Assembly: GCF_013377755.1 (NCBI RefSeq)
Contig: NZ_JABXWR010000001.1
Coordinates: 2,153,928 to 2,217,927, forward strand
Reading direction: 5' to 3'
Length of the DNA stretch: 64,000 nucleotides
Source of the DNA: Methanofollis tationis
GTDB taxonomy: Archaea; Halobacteriota; Methanomicrobia; Methanomicrobiales; Methanofollaceae
In this document: in pieces, positions 1 to 8,023 of the stretch
Layout of the letters: each line of letters begins with the position of its first letter
Position numbering within the stretch: position 1 is the stretch's first letter
Made by a program: the position numbers and the translations under genes
The notes under the pieces: generated by a model
The model's input: only the letters and a program-made list of their open reading frames with translations
Told to the model about the DNA's origin: nothing
The model's database searches: none

Positions 1-15
1 CAGCAGAGCACGCAT
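1..15 (-). CDS. Possible start of a gene running out of the window
   Basis: On the minus strand an ATG at position 15 opens five sense codons (Met-Arg-Ala-Leu-Leu) before the window edge. A purine-rich stretch (GGGACAGG) lies just upstream of it. Too little is present to name a product, and the reading could be chance. It would be co-directional with the DHH gene at 136-1974, separated by about 120 bp. Confidence 0.25.
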
Positions 16-135
16 ATGCCTGTCCCTGTATGATCCAGTCTTCGCTCCATAATGATCCTACCCATGCGGTTTGGAAAACTTATGCCTTTCGCAAAATCAG
101 AGAAAAAGAGATTGATGGTATGGATTCCGGGTGCC

Positions 136-1974
136 TTATTCGACCGGGGCCTGCCCGATCTTCTCGATAAGGCCGTTGAGGGAGGCTTCGCGCATACCCT
201 CGACGAACTTGATCGAGCCGACGACCAGGTGACCGCCGCCGCTGATGCCGCCGCCGGTGATCTCGTCATGGAGTTCGCGGACCATCCGCGGGATGTTCAT
301 GAGCACGCCGCGGGAGCGGAGCACTGCAAAGTCCGGGCCAAAACCGAGAGTGACCACCGGTTCTCCCGGGTGCTGCCGGCAGAGCCGGTCGTGGATCTCG
401 CCCGAGGTCTTGCCCGGCGGGGGGAAGGTGAAGCGGTGGGCGAAGATCTCCACGTCGATCCTGAAGAGATATGCCCCGTTCGGGAGCCGCTCCTCGACCA
501 CATGGGGCATGGACGCCGCCATCTGCTCTTCGATTGCCGCGTTCGCCGATTCGACCAGGAGGCCGATGAGGTTCTTATGGAGGTCGCGGTTCCCCTTGAG
601 ATTGAGGATGTCCTTGATCAGTTCCCTGCCGTCGTTGAACCTGAGCCAGAACTGCTCGTAGTCCAGGGCAAGGGCGATGTCCTTGCATTCCTGCTCGGAA
701 TAATCCTCTGCGATGAGGTCGAGATAGCGCTGCCGTTCGGGCGCCTCGCTCCGGTCGCCGACGCCCGCGACGGCTGGCAGGTGCCTGATTGCGTCGCTGA
801 CCTTCGGGTTGATCAGCCGCGCCACCTCGGTCCCGAGCATGCCGGCCGTGACCCCGAAATCCCCGCCGACGTGGTAGGGGTTGACATGGGCGATCACGTA
901 GTCGTCGACGATTGCGTCCGGGTGGTGGTGGTCGACGACGATCATCGGGAGGCTATAGATCTGGGCCATCTTCATCGAGGGGAGGTCCTCCTCGGTGGAG
1001 CCGTTGTCCATCAGGACGATCAGCGGCATCTTCTGCCCGAACCGCTCGTGGTCCTTCAGGGCGAAGTCGAGGTCGCGGGTGATGTCCTCGATCTCATAGA
1101 AGGGCGCCTTTGAGGGGGAGCGCTTGAAGAGATAGTAGGCGGTGTCCAGGTCGTCGCCTTCCTGGCGCATCAGGGAGATCACCGCCTGCTCGACGGCGAC
1201 GGCGGCCGAGATGCCGTCGGCGTCTGCATGGTGGCGGAGGATGATCGGCTGCGCCTCGAAGACGGCCCGCCTGATCATCTTTGCAACTTTCCGCATCGCG
1301 GGGCGCAGGCGGTCGAGGACGTCGCTCTCGATCAGGAGCGGGATATCCTCGGGTTCGGCGCGCGCGTCGAGGGCTGTCTCGATCCGGTCGTGCACTCTCT
1401 GTGCGTCCTCGCCGGTGAGCGCCTCCATCGAGCTGACCTCGATCTGGAGCTGGTTCTGCCGGCGCATCACCTCTCCGCTGACCATCACGGTGCTCCCGAG
1501 TTCGATCTCGGGATATGCCCGGACGCCGGCCTCGATAAAGGCGGCGGCGTTGCCGCTCCCGGACTCATCGACGAGGGTGAAGATCGTCGGCCCGCTCGTC
1601 TGCTTGATCTGGGCGACCGAGGCTTCGAGGGTGACGCTCCTGCCGACCTGCGATGAGAGATCGCCCATTTTTGTCACATGGACCCGCCTGGTGACAGTCT
1701 CGAGCCGGTACACCCGGGGCAGGACCTCTGCAAGGTCAATGTTCCCGTTGTTCCTGATATTGATGACCTTTACAAAGATCTGCTCGCGCTCCTGGTGCTC
1801 CTGAACCATGTTGCTCTTGTGGATCAGTCCCTTGAGCCGGGCGTTCAACTGGACGAAGGTTCCGAAGTTTGCAAAGCCCTGAACGGTCCCTGCATAGGTT
1901 TTCCCTTCTTCGACCTCCCCGATCCCGCAGTTAGGGCCGAGGGAATAGATTATCGTATCTTCTTGATTCGCCAT
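136..1974 (-). CDS. DHH-family phosphoesterase with S1 and OB-fold domains (archaeal RecJ-like)
   Basis: The 612-residue protein is built as an N-terminal S1-type RNA/DNA-binding domain (about residues 18-85, ending in a basic segment), an OB-fold (about 105-190), a DHH phosphoesterase core (about 240-400) and a C-terminal DHHA1-like region with a glycine-rich GGGISGGGHL end. Metal-binding signatures are visible: HHADADG near residue 248, an MDNGS segment, and DHHHP near residue 348. Archaeal members of this family (RecJ-like/GAN-related) are single-strand exonucleases or phosphodiesterases linked to replication and repair. The ATG at 1974 follows GAGAG at a proper distance and a TATA-like element. 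The nuclease assignment is by domain order; the exact substrate is not predictable. The gene stands alone, next to the unrelated PhoU/TrkA gene. Confidence 0.85.
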   Translation of the reverse strand: MANQEDTIIYSLGPNCGIGEVEEGKTYAGTVQGFANFGTFVQLNARLKGLIHKSNMVQEHQEREQIFVKVINIRNNGNIDLAEVLPRVYRLETVTRRVHVTKMGDLSSQVGRSVTLEASVAQIKQTSGPTIFTLVDESGSGNAAAFIEAGVRAYPEIELGSTVMVSGEVMRRQNQLQIEVSSMEALTGEDAQRVHDRIETALDARAEPEDIPLLIESDVLDRLRPAMRKVAKMIRRAVFEAQPIILRHHADADGISAAVAVEQAVISLMRQEGDDLDTAYYLFKRSPSKAPFYEIEDITRDLDFALKDHERFGQKMPLIVLMDNGSTEEDLPSMKMAQIYSLPMIVVDHHHPDAIVDDYVIAHVNPYHVGGDFGVTAGMLGTEVARLINPKVSDAIRHLPAVAGVGDRSEAPERQRYLDLIAEDYSEQECKDIALALDYEQFWLRFNDGRELIKDILNLKGNRDLHKNLIGLLVESANAAIEEQMAASMPHVVEERLPNGAYLFRIDVEIFAHRFTFPPPGKTSGEIHDRLCRQHPGEPVVTLGFGPDFAVLRSRGVLMNIPRMVRELHDEITGGGISGGGHLVVGSIKFVEGMREASLNGLIEKIGQAPVE

Positions 1975-1999
1975 CTTCGTACTCTCTTGAATGATAATG

Positions 2000-2009
2000 C
2001 TTATGTATT
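2000..2009 (-). promoter_or_regulatory. Probable TATA box of the DHH gene
   Basis: AATACATAAG on the minus strand lies 26-35 bp upstream of the ATG at 1974, within and just beyond the stop of the upstream gene. Spacing fits an archaeal promoter. Confidence 0.4.
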
Positions 2010-3194
2010 TTTACCCGAGCAGAGGGTTGCGAGTTGCTCTTCGCCGTCCCGACGCCCCTTCGCGACGATGAGGTCGCCGGCGAAGAGGCGCTCGTCTCTG
2101 CCCGGCCTGTACGTCCAGCGCTCTCCGCCGCGCCTGATCGCAAGCACGACCATGCCGGTGACGGTGGCGAGGGACATCTCTTTCAGGCTTCGGTTCGCAA
2201 GCGCCGATCCTTCTTCCACCTCGAAACGGGTGATGATCTCGTCGGACTCCCGAACAATCATCCTGAACACCGGGGGGATCTCGATATCGCGGAGGAGGAC
2301 GTCGGCGATCGCAGACGCCGCTTCTGCGATCGTCTCTGCGAATGAGGAGAGGTGGAGGAGGCCCCTGAGGTATTCCACGTTCTCGATGCGTTTTGCCGCT
2401 TCCAGGACCCAGAGGTCGAACTGGTAGCGCATATCCTCCATCCGCCCTTCAAGCGCTCTGACCTCCCGTGCAAGGTCTTCGTTGGTGAAGAGGAGGGCGG
2501 TGTAGGCGAGACCGACGGCGAGTTCCGAGAGGTTCTTCATCTCGATCATCAGGGCGACGGCCCGGTCGAGATCGTCGACGCACCCGGCCCGCGCCCATTC
2601 GCGGTGGGGCTCGGGGGTGGCTCCGGCCATCGTATGGAGCGGAGCCACGCCGGCACCGATCCCCTTTGCAAGGAGGATGTCCCCGCCTTTGATCACGGAG
2701 CGTTTGTCGGGATCGTAGATCCAGCCGTTTCCGCGCCGGATCGCGATCACCCGCATCCCGGACCGGCTCTGGAGTTTCACCTCGCCGAGGGTTGTTCCGT
2801 CGAGCAGGGCGTGAGGGGCGACCTCGATCCGCACTGTCACCTCTTCGGCCTCGGGAAGGGCTTCGCGCAGTTTTTGCGGGAACTTTGCACCTTTCCTGAT
2901 GATCCGTGCGATCTCGGTGGCCGAGTTGGCGATCCGTTCCGCCGACTCGGCGATCTGCAGGAGCCCGCTCATCGATTCCGCCTCTTCGACCCTTCTGGCA
3001 CCGAGCATCCCGGAGATGCGCGCCTGGTAGGTGTGGCGGTTCATGATCTCTTCAAGGTTCTCGATTTCGCCGGCGATCTCCCGGCTCTCGAAGAGGATCG
3101 CAGAATAGGCAAGGTCAACCATCAGCTCGGAGATGTCCTTCATCTCGATGAGGACATCCTTGAGGCTGGTCGGCTGATACTCGACTTCCATCAT
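2001..3194 (-). CDS. Duplicated PhoU/TrkA-C domain protein
   Basis: The 397-residue soluble protein has an internal duplication: a PhoU-like helical half (about residues 1-100) followed by a TrkA-C/RCK-C domain (about 115-205), then a second PhoU-like segment (about 230-310) and a second TrkA-C (about 320-395). Both TrkA-C copies carry the hallmark pattern ending in GGDILLAKG or AGDLIVAKG. RCK-C domains bind small ligands and regulate K+ or other ion transport; PhoU segments mediate dimerisation. No membrane helix or channel pore is present, so it would act as a cytoplasmic regulator of a transporter elsewhere. I chose the ATG at 3194 because a TATA box lies 38-47 bp upstream; in-frame codons further upstream would precede the expected transcript start. 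Confidence 0.75.
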   Translation of the reverse strand: MMEVEYQPTSLKDVLIEMKDISELMVDLAYSAILFESREIAGEIENLEEIMNRHTYQARISGMLGARRVEEAESMSGLLQIAESAERIANSATEIARIIRKGAKFPQKLREALPEAEEVTVRIEVAPHALLDGTTLGEVKLQSRSGMRVIAIRRGNGWIYDPDKRSVIKGGDILLAKGIGAGVAPLHTMAGATPEPHREWARAGCVDDLDRAVALMIEMKNLSELAVGLAYTALLFTNEDLAREVRALEGRMEDMRYQFDLWVLEAAKRIENVEYLRGLLHLSSFAETIAEAASAIADVLLRDIEIPPVFRMIVRESDEIITRFEVEEGSALANRSLKEMSLATVTGMVVLAIRRGGERWTYRPGRDERLFAGDLIVAKGRRDGEEQLATLCSGKNT

Positions 3195-3231
3195 CTGTGT
3201 GTACCGTCTCTCATGTACGTATGGCATCGGG

Positions 3232-3241
3232 AGTATATTAA
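3232..3241 (-). promoter_or_regulatory. Probable TATA box of the PhoU/TrkA-C gene
   Basis: TTAATATACT-like sequence on the minus strand, 38-47 bp before the chosen ATG at 3194; this placement argues against the longer reading that begins at 3338. Confidence 0.5.
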
Positions 3242-3530
3242 CCGGTAGTTCTGTGCAGGCTGCGGCCGTTCCGAACGTGAAGTGCGGCTGCAAATGGCCA
3301 GTTGTGACCACAGGAGGAAATTGGAGATTTGAACCCATAAAATGGCGAACGAAAAGATATACTGGCGCAAATCGGTTACGGGATGCATCACGCTCTCTCT
3401 GGAAGCGGATGGATGTTTGCAGGGATCGGTCGAGAATGCTTCCCGATTTATCGAATCTCTTATCATGAGTGCTAAAACCGGAATAAATCCTGTTTTATTC
3501 ACGATTTCTCAAAACAGGGGCAAAAACCCA
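3242..3530. other. Intergenic stretch without a convincing gene
   Basis: About 290 bp between the PhoU/TrkA-C promoter and tRNA-Val. A plus-strand reading from 3342 runs into the antisense of the tRNA and is not accepted. On the minus strand a short T-run at about 3522-3526 directly follows the tRNA 3' end and may terminate it. Nothing else is recognised. Confidence 0.5.
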
Positions 3531-3604
3531 TGGGCCTGTCCGGGTTCGAACCGGAGATCTTCGCCGTGTAAGGGCGACGTCATAACCGACTAGACCACAA
3601 GCCC
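3531..3604 (-). tRNA. tRNA-Val (anticodon UAC)
   Basis: A 74-nt cloverleaf folds on the minus strand. The acceptor GGGCUUG pairs with CAGGCCC followed by discriminator A; the anticodon stem UCGCC/GGCGA encloses loop CUUACAC with anticodon UAC; the T stem UCCGG/CCGGA encloses UUCGAAC. CCA is not encoded. No intron is apparent. It is the only tRNA in the window. Confidence 0.95.
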
Positions 3605-3634
3605 CGAAATACCGTTTATTGTTGCACCTTGGAT

Positions 3635-3643
3635 CATATATCT
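3635..3643 (-). promoter_or_regulatory. Probable TATA box of tRNA-Val
   Basis: AGATATATG on the minus strand, 31-39 bp upstream of the mature tRNA 5' end, consistent with a short 5' leader. Confidence 0.5.
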
Positions 3644-3736
3644 CTGTTGCCCTCCTGCTTCTCTCTCCGGCAGGGCTGGAACACTCTGATTGCACCGCCC
3701 CGCAGCAGGGGAGGGGGCGGCGATCACCCGATGCCG

Positions 3737-4330
3737 CTAGCGTTTTTCCCCGGCCATACCTTCGAGCAGGTGCCTGATCGCCCGCAGTTCCGCGATCACG
3801 TCGCCTTCCTCCCCGGACGTCTCCGCGCCGCCGGTCGCCGCCGCCACCGGCGCTCGTCCCCTCACCTGGGCCATGATCAGTTCCCTGAGGGGCTCGGGCT
3901 CCTCGATGCCCATCAGTTTGATCTCGGCCTGCGGCTGCGCCGAGTAGCCGGCGGTCTGGATGCGGAGGTCAGAGATGCCGAAATAGCGCATCACCGGCCC
4001 CTGGATGATATCGACGTTTGTGATCCGGTTGTAGGGCACGATCCCGGTCTGCCTGAACCAGACCCCCCGCCGCCAGGTCATCTCGGTCGGCGTCAGGTGG
4101 TAGAGGATGCTCTGGTAGTACATCGGGATCCATGCGCCGACAAAGACGGCGATCGCCGAGATCCCGAGGGCGATCGCGAGTATCACCGGGAGGGGGGCGC
4201 CGGCGAAAATGGTCGGGAGGATCGCAAAGGCGACCAGAAACACGATGACGATGATCAGAGAAAGGAAGTAATAGGCCCTGAACCGGGGGGCCGGTTTGAA
4301 CTCCTTTCCAATGGTAATCTCTTCGGACAT
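3737..4330 (-). CDS. Bacterial PH-like (YdbT/DUF304 type) membrane protein
   Basis: A 197-residue protein with two closely spaced N-terminal membrane helices (about residues 20-45 and 47-70) followed by a cytoplasmic bPH2 domain (about 75-160). The domain shows the typical LTPTEMTWRRGVWFR start and the YNRITNVDIIQGP segment that defines this family. A charged and proline/glycine-rich tail follows. Function of the family is not established; members are membrane-anchored PH-fold proteins often found singly. It is divergent from the nitroreductase gene at 4456, with about 125 bp between the starts. Confidence 0.8.
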   Translation of the reverse strand: MSEEITIGKEFKPAPRFRAYYFLSLIIVIVFLVAFAILPTIFAGAPLPVILAIALGISAIAVFVGAWIPMYYQSILYHLTPTEMTWRRGVWFRQTGIVPYNRITNVDIIQGPVMRYFGISDLRIQTAGYSAQPQAEIKLMGIEEPEPLRELIMAQVRGRAPVAAATGGAETSGEEGDVIAELRAIRHLLEGMAGEKR

Positions 4331-4422
4331 GATGCTTCGACCTCTGTACCCGGTAATCGACGCCGCACCTCATCAATCCATGTGCCGGGCGCCCCCTGTC
4401 CTCTGCCCTGACCCTGACGAAC

Positions 4423-4431
4423 CTTTATTAT
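4423..4431 (+). promoter_or_regulatory. Probable TATA box of the nitroreductase gene
   Basis: CTTTATTAT ends 25 bp before the ATG at 4456, which implies a leaderless or nearly leaderless transcript. Confidence 0.5.
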
Positions 4432-4455
4432 GCCGGTGTACAAGAAGGCGTTCCT

Positions 4456-5037
4456 ATGCCACCACATGCCGAAGAAGTCCTGGACGCCATCATGGGGAGG
4501 CGGAGCATCCGTGCCTATGAGGGCCGCTACCTTGACGATGAGACCGTGCTCTCGATCATCCATGCGGGGATCCATGCTCCGACAACGCTCGGCCTCCAGC
4601 CGTGGCGTTTTGTCGTCGTCCGCGACCACGACCTCATGAAGCAGATCTCCGACTACTGCAAACCAATCCTGCTCCTCAACCTGAAGGATATGACCGCTCC
4701 CGAAGCGGTAGAGCAGAAAAAACTGCTCGCTTCCAGGGATTTCAACATCTTCTATGGTGCGGCCGTCCTGGTCCTCGTTCTCGGGGACGAGAAAAACCGT
4801 TTCAGCACCTATGATTGCACGCTCTGCGCCGGAACCATGATGCTCGCCGCCCATGCACTGGGAGTCGGGAGCTGCTGGATCGGGGCTGCGGGCCCGGTCT
4901 CAGGCAACCCGGAGCTGATGAAGGCCCTGAAGGTGCCTGAGGGGTGGATGATCGTGGCGCCGATCGTCCTGGGCTACCCGAAGGAGATCCCTGAAAAACC
5001 GCCGCGGCGCGAACCCGAGATCGACTGGGTCAGATAA
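4456..5037 (+). CDS. Nitroreductase-family flavoprotein
   Basis: The 193-residue protein has the nitroreductase fold signatures: an N-terminal RRSIRAYEG segment that binds FMN phosphate, a HAPTTLGLQPWRFVVV segment, and a central alanine-rich helix followed by GVGSCWIG. These enzymes use FMN and NAD(P)H to reduce diverse substrates; in methanogens the physiological substrate is usually unknown. It lacks extra ferredoxin or B12-lyase (BluB) signatures. A second family member is encoded at 40815-41333. The gene is monocistronic, converging on mch. Confidence 0.85.
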   Translation: MPPHAEEVLDAIMGRRSIRAYEGRYLDDETVLSIIHAGIHAPTTLGLQPWRFVVVRDHDLMKQISDYCKPILLLNLKDMTAPEAVEQKKLLASRDFNIFYGAAVLVLVLGDEKNRFSTYDCTLCAGTMMLAAHALGVGSCWIGAAGPVSGNPELMKALKVPEGWMIVAPIVLGYPKEIPEKPPRREPEIDWVR

Positions 5038-5041
5038 TCGC

Positions 5042-5062
5042 GGGGAGGATCATTCCCTCCCC
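5042..5062 (+). terminator. Hairpin after the nitroreductase gene
   Basis: GGGGAGG pairs with CCTCCCC around a short loop, 4 bp after the stop codon. Confidence 0.45.
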
Positions 5063-5075
5063 CTCTCAATTCTCC

Positions 5076-5083
5076 AAAAAAAA
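5076..5083 (-). terminator. U-tract terminator of mch
   Basis: Eight consecutive T on the minus strand begin 5 bp after the mch stop, the usual archaeal intrinsic termination signal. Confidence 0.55.
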
Positions 5084-5088
5084 CGTAT

Positions 5089-6033
5089 TCACTGAAGCCC
5101 GAAGGACTTCAGGGTCACCTCGGGGTTCACGCCGCCGACGCGGTAGATGACACCCTCGGAGAGCTCGTTGATGATCACTTCTGCCGGCGAGAAGAGCGAG
5201 GTGTCGATCTTGTAGAAGTCGTAGCCCGCTTCCTTGAAGATCTCGTTGAAGGGCTTGCCGTAGCCCTGCGACGTGCAGGACGGAATCTTATCGAGGTAGT
5301 CCTTGATCTCGGGCGCCTTCATCGTCAGGGAGATCTGGCCGTGGTAGATGGTGGCGTCGTTGGTGACACCCATGGCGAGCTTGGGGCCGCGGACCGGCGG
5401 AATCGGGGCGGTGCCGAAGCCGGAGATGATCTTTCTGGTATCGAACCCGAGTTCGTTCAGTTTGTAGACGGCGGTCTCGACACAGCGGCCGGCGACCTGG
5501 ATGGACCCGACGATCGAGGAGGTCGGGGCGACGATGGCGCAGGTGTTGGCAACGTCCACCTTGCAGGACTCGGCGATCTTCTGCATGACCTCGCCGTTCG
5601 GGAGGTGGTCGCTCTCCAGGCAGATCACGGCCGTATCGCACTCGTCCTCGTAGCCGATCACCTCATAGGTGTGCTTCGGCTTGAGGGAGAGGGCGCGTGC
5701 CGGTCCCGACCCCATCGCAAAGTAGTTGCCGACCTTGACGGTCCAGCCGGCTTTCTGGGCGCCGAGGCAGGCGATCGCCGGGAAATCGGTGGAGACCTCG
5801 ATGAAAGGCATCGGAACCCCCTTGATCTGCCCCATGGTGAAGTTGATCTCGGCGAGACCGCCGAGGCAGATGTCTGTGAAGACGCGTCCTGCCCGGTATC
5901 CACCTTCTACGCTTACACCCGCATCGACGATCCGCGCACCGTTGTCCAGTTCGTGGGCGGCGGCATTGTAGTCTTCAGGATATTCGAAGATGTCGTTAAA
6001 TATATCAAGGGCCTGTTCGTTCACGCTCAGCAT
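5089..6033 (-). CDS. mch: Methenyltetrahydromethanopterin cyclohydrolase
   Basis: Mch converts methenyl-H4MPT to formyl-H4MPT (reversibly), the second one-carbon carrier step of methanogenesis from CO2. The 314-residue length and sequence match the family throughout, including the ARIVDAGVSVEGGYRAGR start, the GSGPARAL segment, SDHLPNG, and the FGTAPIPPVRGPKLAMGVTND stretch. I chose the ATG at 6033 (MLSVNEQ) because it follows a GGTGAT ribosome-binding site; an in-frame extension to 6087 would cross the promoter. The gene is single and lies between the nitroreductase gene and cdc6, away from other methanogenesis genes. Confidence 0.97.
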   Translation of the reverse strand: MLSVNEQALDIFNDIFEYPEDYNAAAHELDNGARIVDAGVSVEGGYRAGRVFTDICLGGLAEINFTMGQIKGVPMPFIEVSTDFPAIACLGAQKAGWTVKVGNYFAMGSGPARALSLKPKHTYEVIGYEDECDTAVICLESDHLPNGEVMQKIAESCKVDVANTCAIVAPTSSIVGSIQVAGRCVETAVYKLNELGFDTRKIISGFGTAPIPPVRGPKLAMGVTNDATIYHGQISLTMKAPEIKDYLDKIPSCTSQGYGKPFNEIFKEAGYDFYKIDTSLFSPAEVIINELSEGVIYRVGGVNPEVTLKSFGLQ

Positions 6034-6070
6034 GGAAATATCACCGTTCACATAAACAACGCAAAGAGAA

Positions 6071-6080
6071 TAGATAAGAC
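6071..6080 (-). promoter_or_regulatory. Probable TATA box of mch
   Basis: GTCTTATCTA on the minus strand, 38-47 bp before the ATG, leaving room for the GGTGAT ribosome-binding site in a short leader. Confidence 0.4.
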
Positions 6081-6095
6081 TTGCCAATCGATCGC

Positions 6096-7220
6096 TCAGT
6101 CCAGCAGTTCGAGGACGCGCTGCGGCTCGTACCTGAGCGTGATCACCCGTGTCCGGCCCCGTCCTTCCCGGTAATCGAGATTTATCAGCCTTATTGCGTC
6201 AAGCTTCTTGACGATCTCGTGGAAACGGGTGTAACCGAGTTTTGCTTCCTGTTTTGCATGCTTATAGACCTCGCCGGCGTTCATCTCACCGCCGCCGACG
6301 CTCATTGTGGCGATTGTCCTGAGCAGATTTTTCTCCTCGGTTTTCAGGGTCCGCAGGGTGAAGGTGAGGTGGAGGTACTTCGAGATCTGGTATGCGCGGC
6401 AGACATCGTCCTCCTCGATCCGCCGGCGTGCATCCTTTTCGGCGTTTAAAGCCGCCCTCTTCAGCAGGTCAAGCCCGACCCGCAGGTCGCCGCTCTTCAT
6501 GGTCTGCTCGGTGACGAGGTCGAGCATTGTATCAGGGAGCACGCCAGGGTAGAGGCCGGTGAGCACCCGCTCGGTGAGGATGTGCCTGACCTCGTCTGCC
6601 GAATAGGGTGGGAAATAGATCTCGGTCGGCCGAAAGACCGAGGCGACCCTCGGGTCGACCTCACGCGAGAGGTCGACGCTCAGATCGGAGATGATCGTGA
6701 TCACCCCGATCCTGGTGCCCGGATAGGACTCGTGCGCCCTGAGGAGTGCGTAGAGCACCCGGTTGATCTCGTTTTCATAGAGGAGATAGTTGGCGTCGTC
6801 GAGGGCGACGAGGAGGACTGCCTCCTCCTTCAGGAGGATCCGGCAGATGGCGTCGAAGATCTGCTTGAACGAGGTGCCCGAGGTCGGCGGGAGATGACCC
6901 GAGAGTTTATGATAGATCTGGGCAAAGATGGCGAACTTGGTGTTGTCGATCTGGCAGTTGATGTACACCGGAATGAGTTTTCTGGTGGCCTCCTCGATCT
7001 GGGTGAAGAGTTTGCGCACGCTCGTCGTCTTGCCGGTGCCGGGAAGCCCCCTGCAGATCGTGTTCAGGGGGCGGCCGCCTCGCAGGCCGGGTTTGATCTG
7101 GAAGGCGAGCTCCCGCATCTGGGTCTCGCGGTAGTCGAACTGCTCAGGGACGTAGTCGATTTCAAACACCTCGGGGTCTCGAAAGAGCGTTTCGTCCCAC
7201 ATGAGCAGGTCCCGTTTCAT
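6096..7220 (-). CDS. cdc6: Orc1/Cdc6-family replication initiator
   Basis: The 374-residue AAA+ protein belongs to the archaeal Orc1/Cdc6 family that marks origins and loads MCM. The Walker A is GLPGTGKTT (residues 58-66), Walker B is LLVALDDAN (about 136-144), sensor and arginine-finger regions follow, and a winged-helix DNA-binding domain occupies about 295-374. Walker B has Asp-Asp where many homologues have Asp-Glu. No origin-recognition-box array was recognised in the short flanks, so this is not clearly an origin-linked copy. A TATA box lies 21-31 bp upstream of the ATG. Stop of this gene abuts the mch promoter. Confidence 0.92.
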   Translation of the reverse strand: MKRDLLMWDETLFRDPEVFEIDYVPEQFDYRETQMRELAFQIKPGLRGGRPLNTICRGLPGTGKTTSVRKLFTQIEEATRKLIPVYINCQIDNTKFAIFAQIYHKLSGHLPPTSGTSFKQIFDAICRILLKEEAVLLVALDDANYLLYENEINRVLYALLRAHESYPGTRIGVITIISDLSVDLSREVDPRVASVFRPTEIYFPPYSADEVRHILTERVLTGLYPGVLPDTMLDLVTEQTMKSGDLRVGLDLLKRAALNAEKDARRRIEEDDVCRAYQISKYLHLTFTLRTLKTEEKNLLRTIATMSVGGGEMNAGEVYKHAKQEAKLGYTRFHEIVKKLDAIRLINLDYREGRGRTRVITLRYEPQRVLELLD

Positions 7221-7240
7221 TATTGATCCCTCGTGCCGGG

Positions 7241-7251
7241 CCTATATATTA
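7241..7251 (-). promoter_or_regulatory. Probable TATA box of cdc6
   Basis: AATATATAGG on the minus strand, 21-31 bp before the ATG at 7220; GAGGGA between them may act as ribosome-binding site. Confidence 0.5.
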
Positions 7252-7284
7252 TATTGGACGCCGTGCCTCTCCTGCGCCGCTGTC

Positions 7285-7869
7285 TCACCTCTGGTGGGTC
7301 AGCCGGTCCATGCAGGCCTTGCAGAGCGTCCGGTTCAGGAAGAGCTGGCTCATCTGCTTCTGGGTCTTTGTCACGGCGGCTTTGCACTCCTCGCAGAGGT
7401 CCGGTGCCGCTGCAGCAGGTTCAGGCGCCTTTTTCGCCGGTGTCTCCGGTGCATGGGCGAGAGGTTTTGCCATTGCCGCCGCAGGGCCGGGCGTCGTCAC
7501 GGGTTTGGGTTCTGCCGCTGCCCGGGCCGGCTCTTGCTGTTCTTTTGCAACGGCCGGTTCCGGTACGGGCTTCTTCACGGGTTCTTGGGGCGCTTCCACC
7601 GCAACAGGCGTCAGCACCGTCTGCACCCCGGGTTCGGGATGTTTTTCTGTGGCCTTCATCGAGAACACCCGTTTTCGATAGGTGTCCACACGTTCTGCCG
7701 TCGCCTCGTCGCCGCGCCCGAGGCGGGCAAGGGTGGCGTCGAGGAAGCCCGCGAGGTCGTCGGCTTCCTCGGGCGAACTGACCTCGCCCGTGATCTCAAG
7801 GCGGATATTCTCGTAGTTGTCCAGGTTGACGGTGATACCCAGAGTGAGTGTCTTTTTTGTCGGCGTCAT
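7285..7869 (-). CDS. Uncharacterised protein with low-complexity linker and C-terminal zinc ribbon
   Basis: The 194-residue protein is not recognised as a named family. An N-terminal domain (about residues 1-65) predicted to be alpha/beta contains LGITVNLDNYENIRLEITGE; a long Ala/Pro/Glu/Lys-rich linker follows (about 75-155); the C-terminus has two CxxC pairs (CEEC and CKAC, separated by about 20 residues) typical of a small metal-binding knuckle. This layout suggests a scaffold or nucleic-acid/protein-binding factor, but that is inference. I prefer the ATG at 7869 over the GTG two codons upstream. It lies 64 bp upstream of cdc6 on the same strand. Confidence 0.6.
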   Translation of the reverse strand: MTPTKKTLTLGITVNLDNYENIRLEITGEVSSPEEADDLAGFLDATLARLGRGDEATAERVDTYRKRVFSMKATEKHPEPGVQTVLTPVAVEAPQEPVKKPVPEPAVAKEQQEPARAAAEPKPVTTPGPAAAMAKPLAHAPETPAKKAPEPAAAAPDLCEECKAAVTKTQKQMSQLFLNRTLCKACMDRLTHQR

Positions 7870-8023
7870 GATCACAGATAGATGGTGGTCTGATATCTAA
7901 TATGCGCTGGATACTCTTCCGGGAACCGGATTGCGGACATCCGGGTGAACGCTGCAGGGATGGTTCTCAGGGGAAATCAGGTCCGGGTTTCAGACCGGGT
8001 CTTCGACCGGACCCAGATCTCGC

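Noticed and set aside
3342..3593. Plus-strand frame of 83 codons upstream of tRNA-Val
   Set aside because: Its last 20 codons are antisense to the tRNA and there is no ribosome-binding site at a suitable distance; the composition is not protein-like at the end.
7201..7881. Plus-strand frames antisense to the zinc-ribbon protein gene
   Set aside because: Cys/Arg-rich mirror of the Ala/Pro-rich linker; no promoter or ribosome-binding site.
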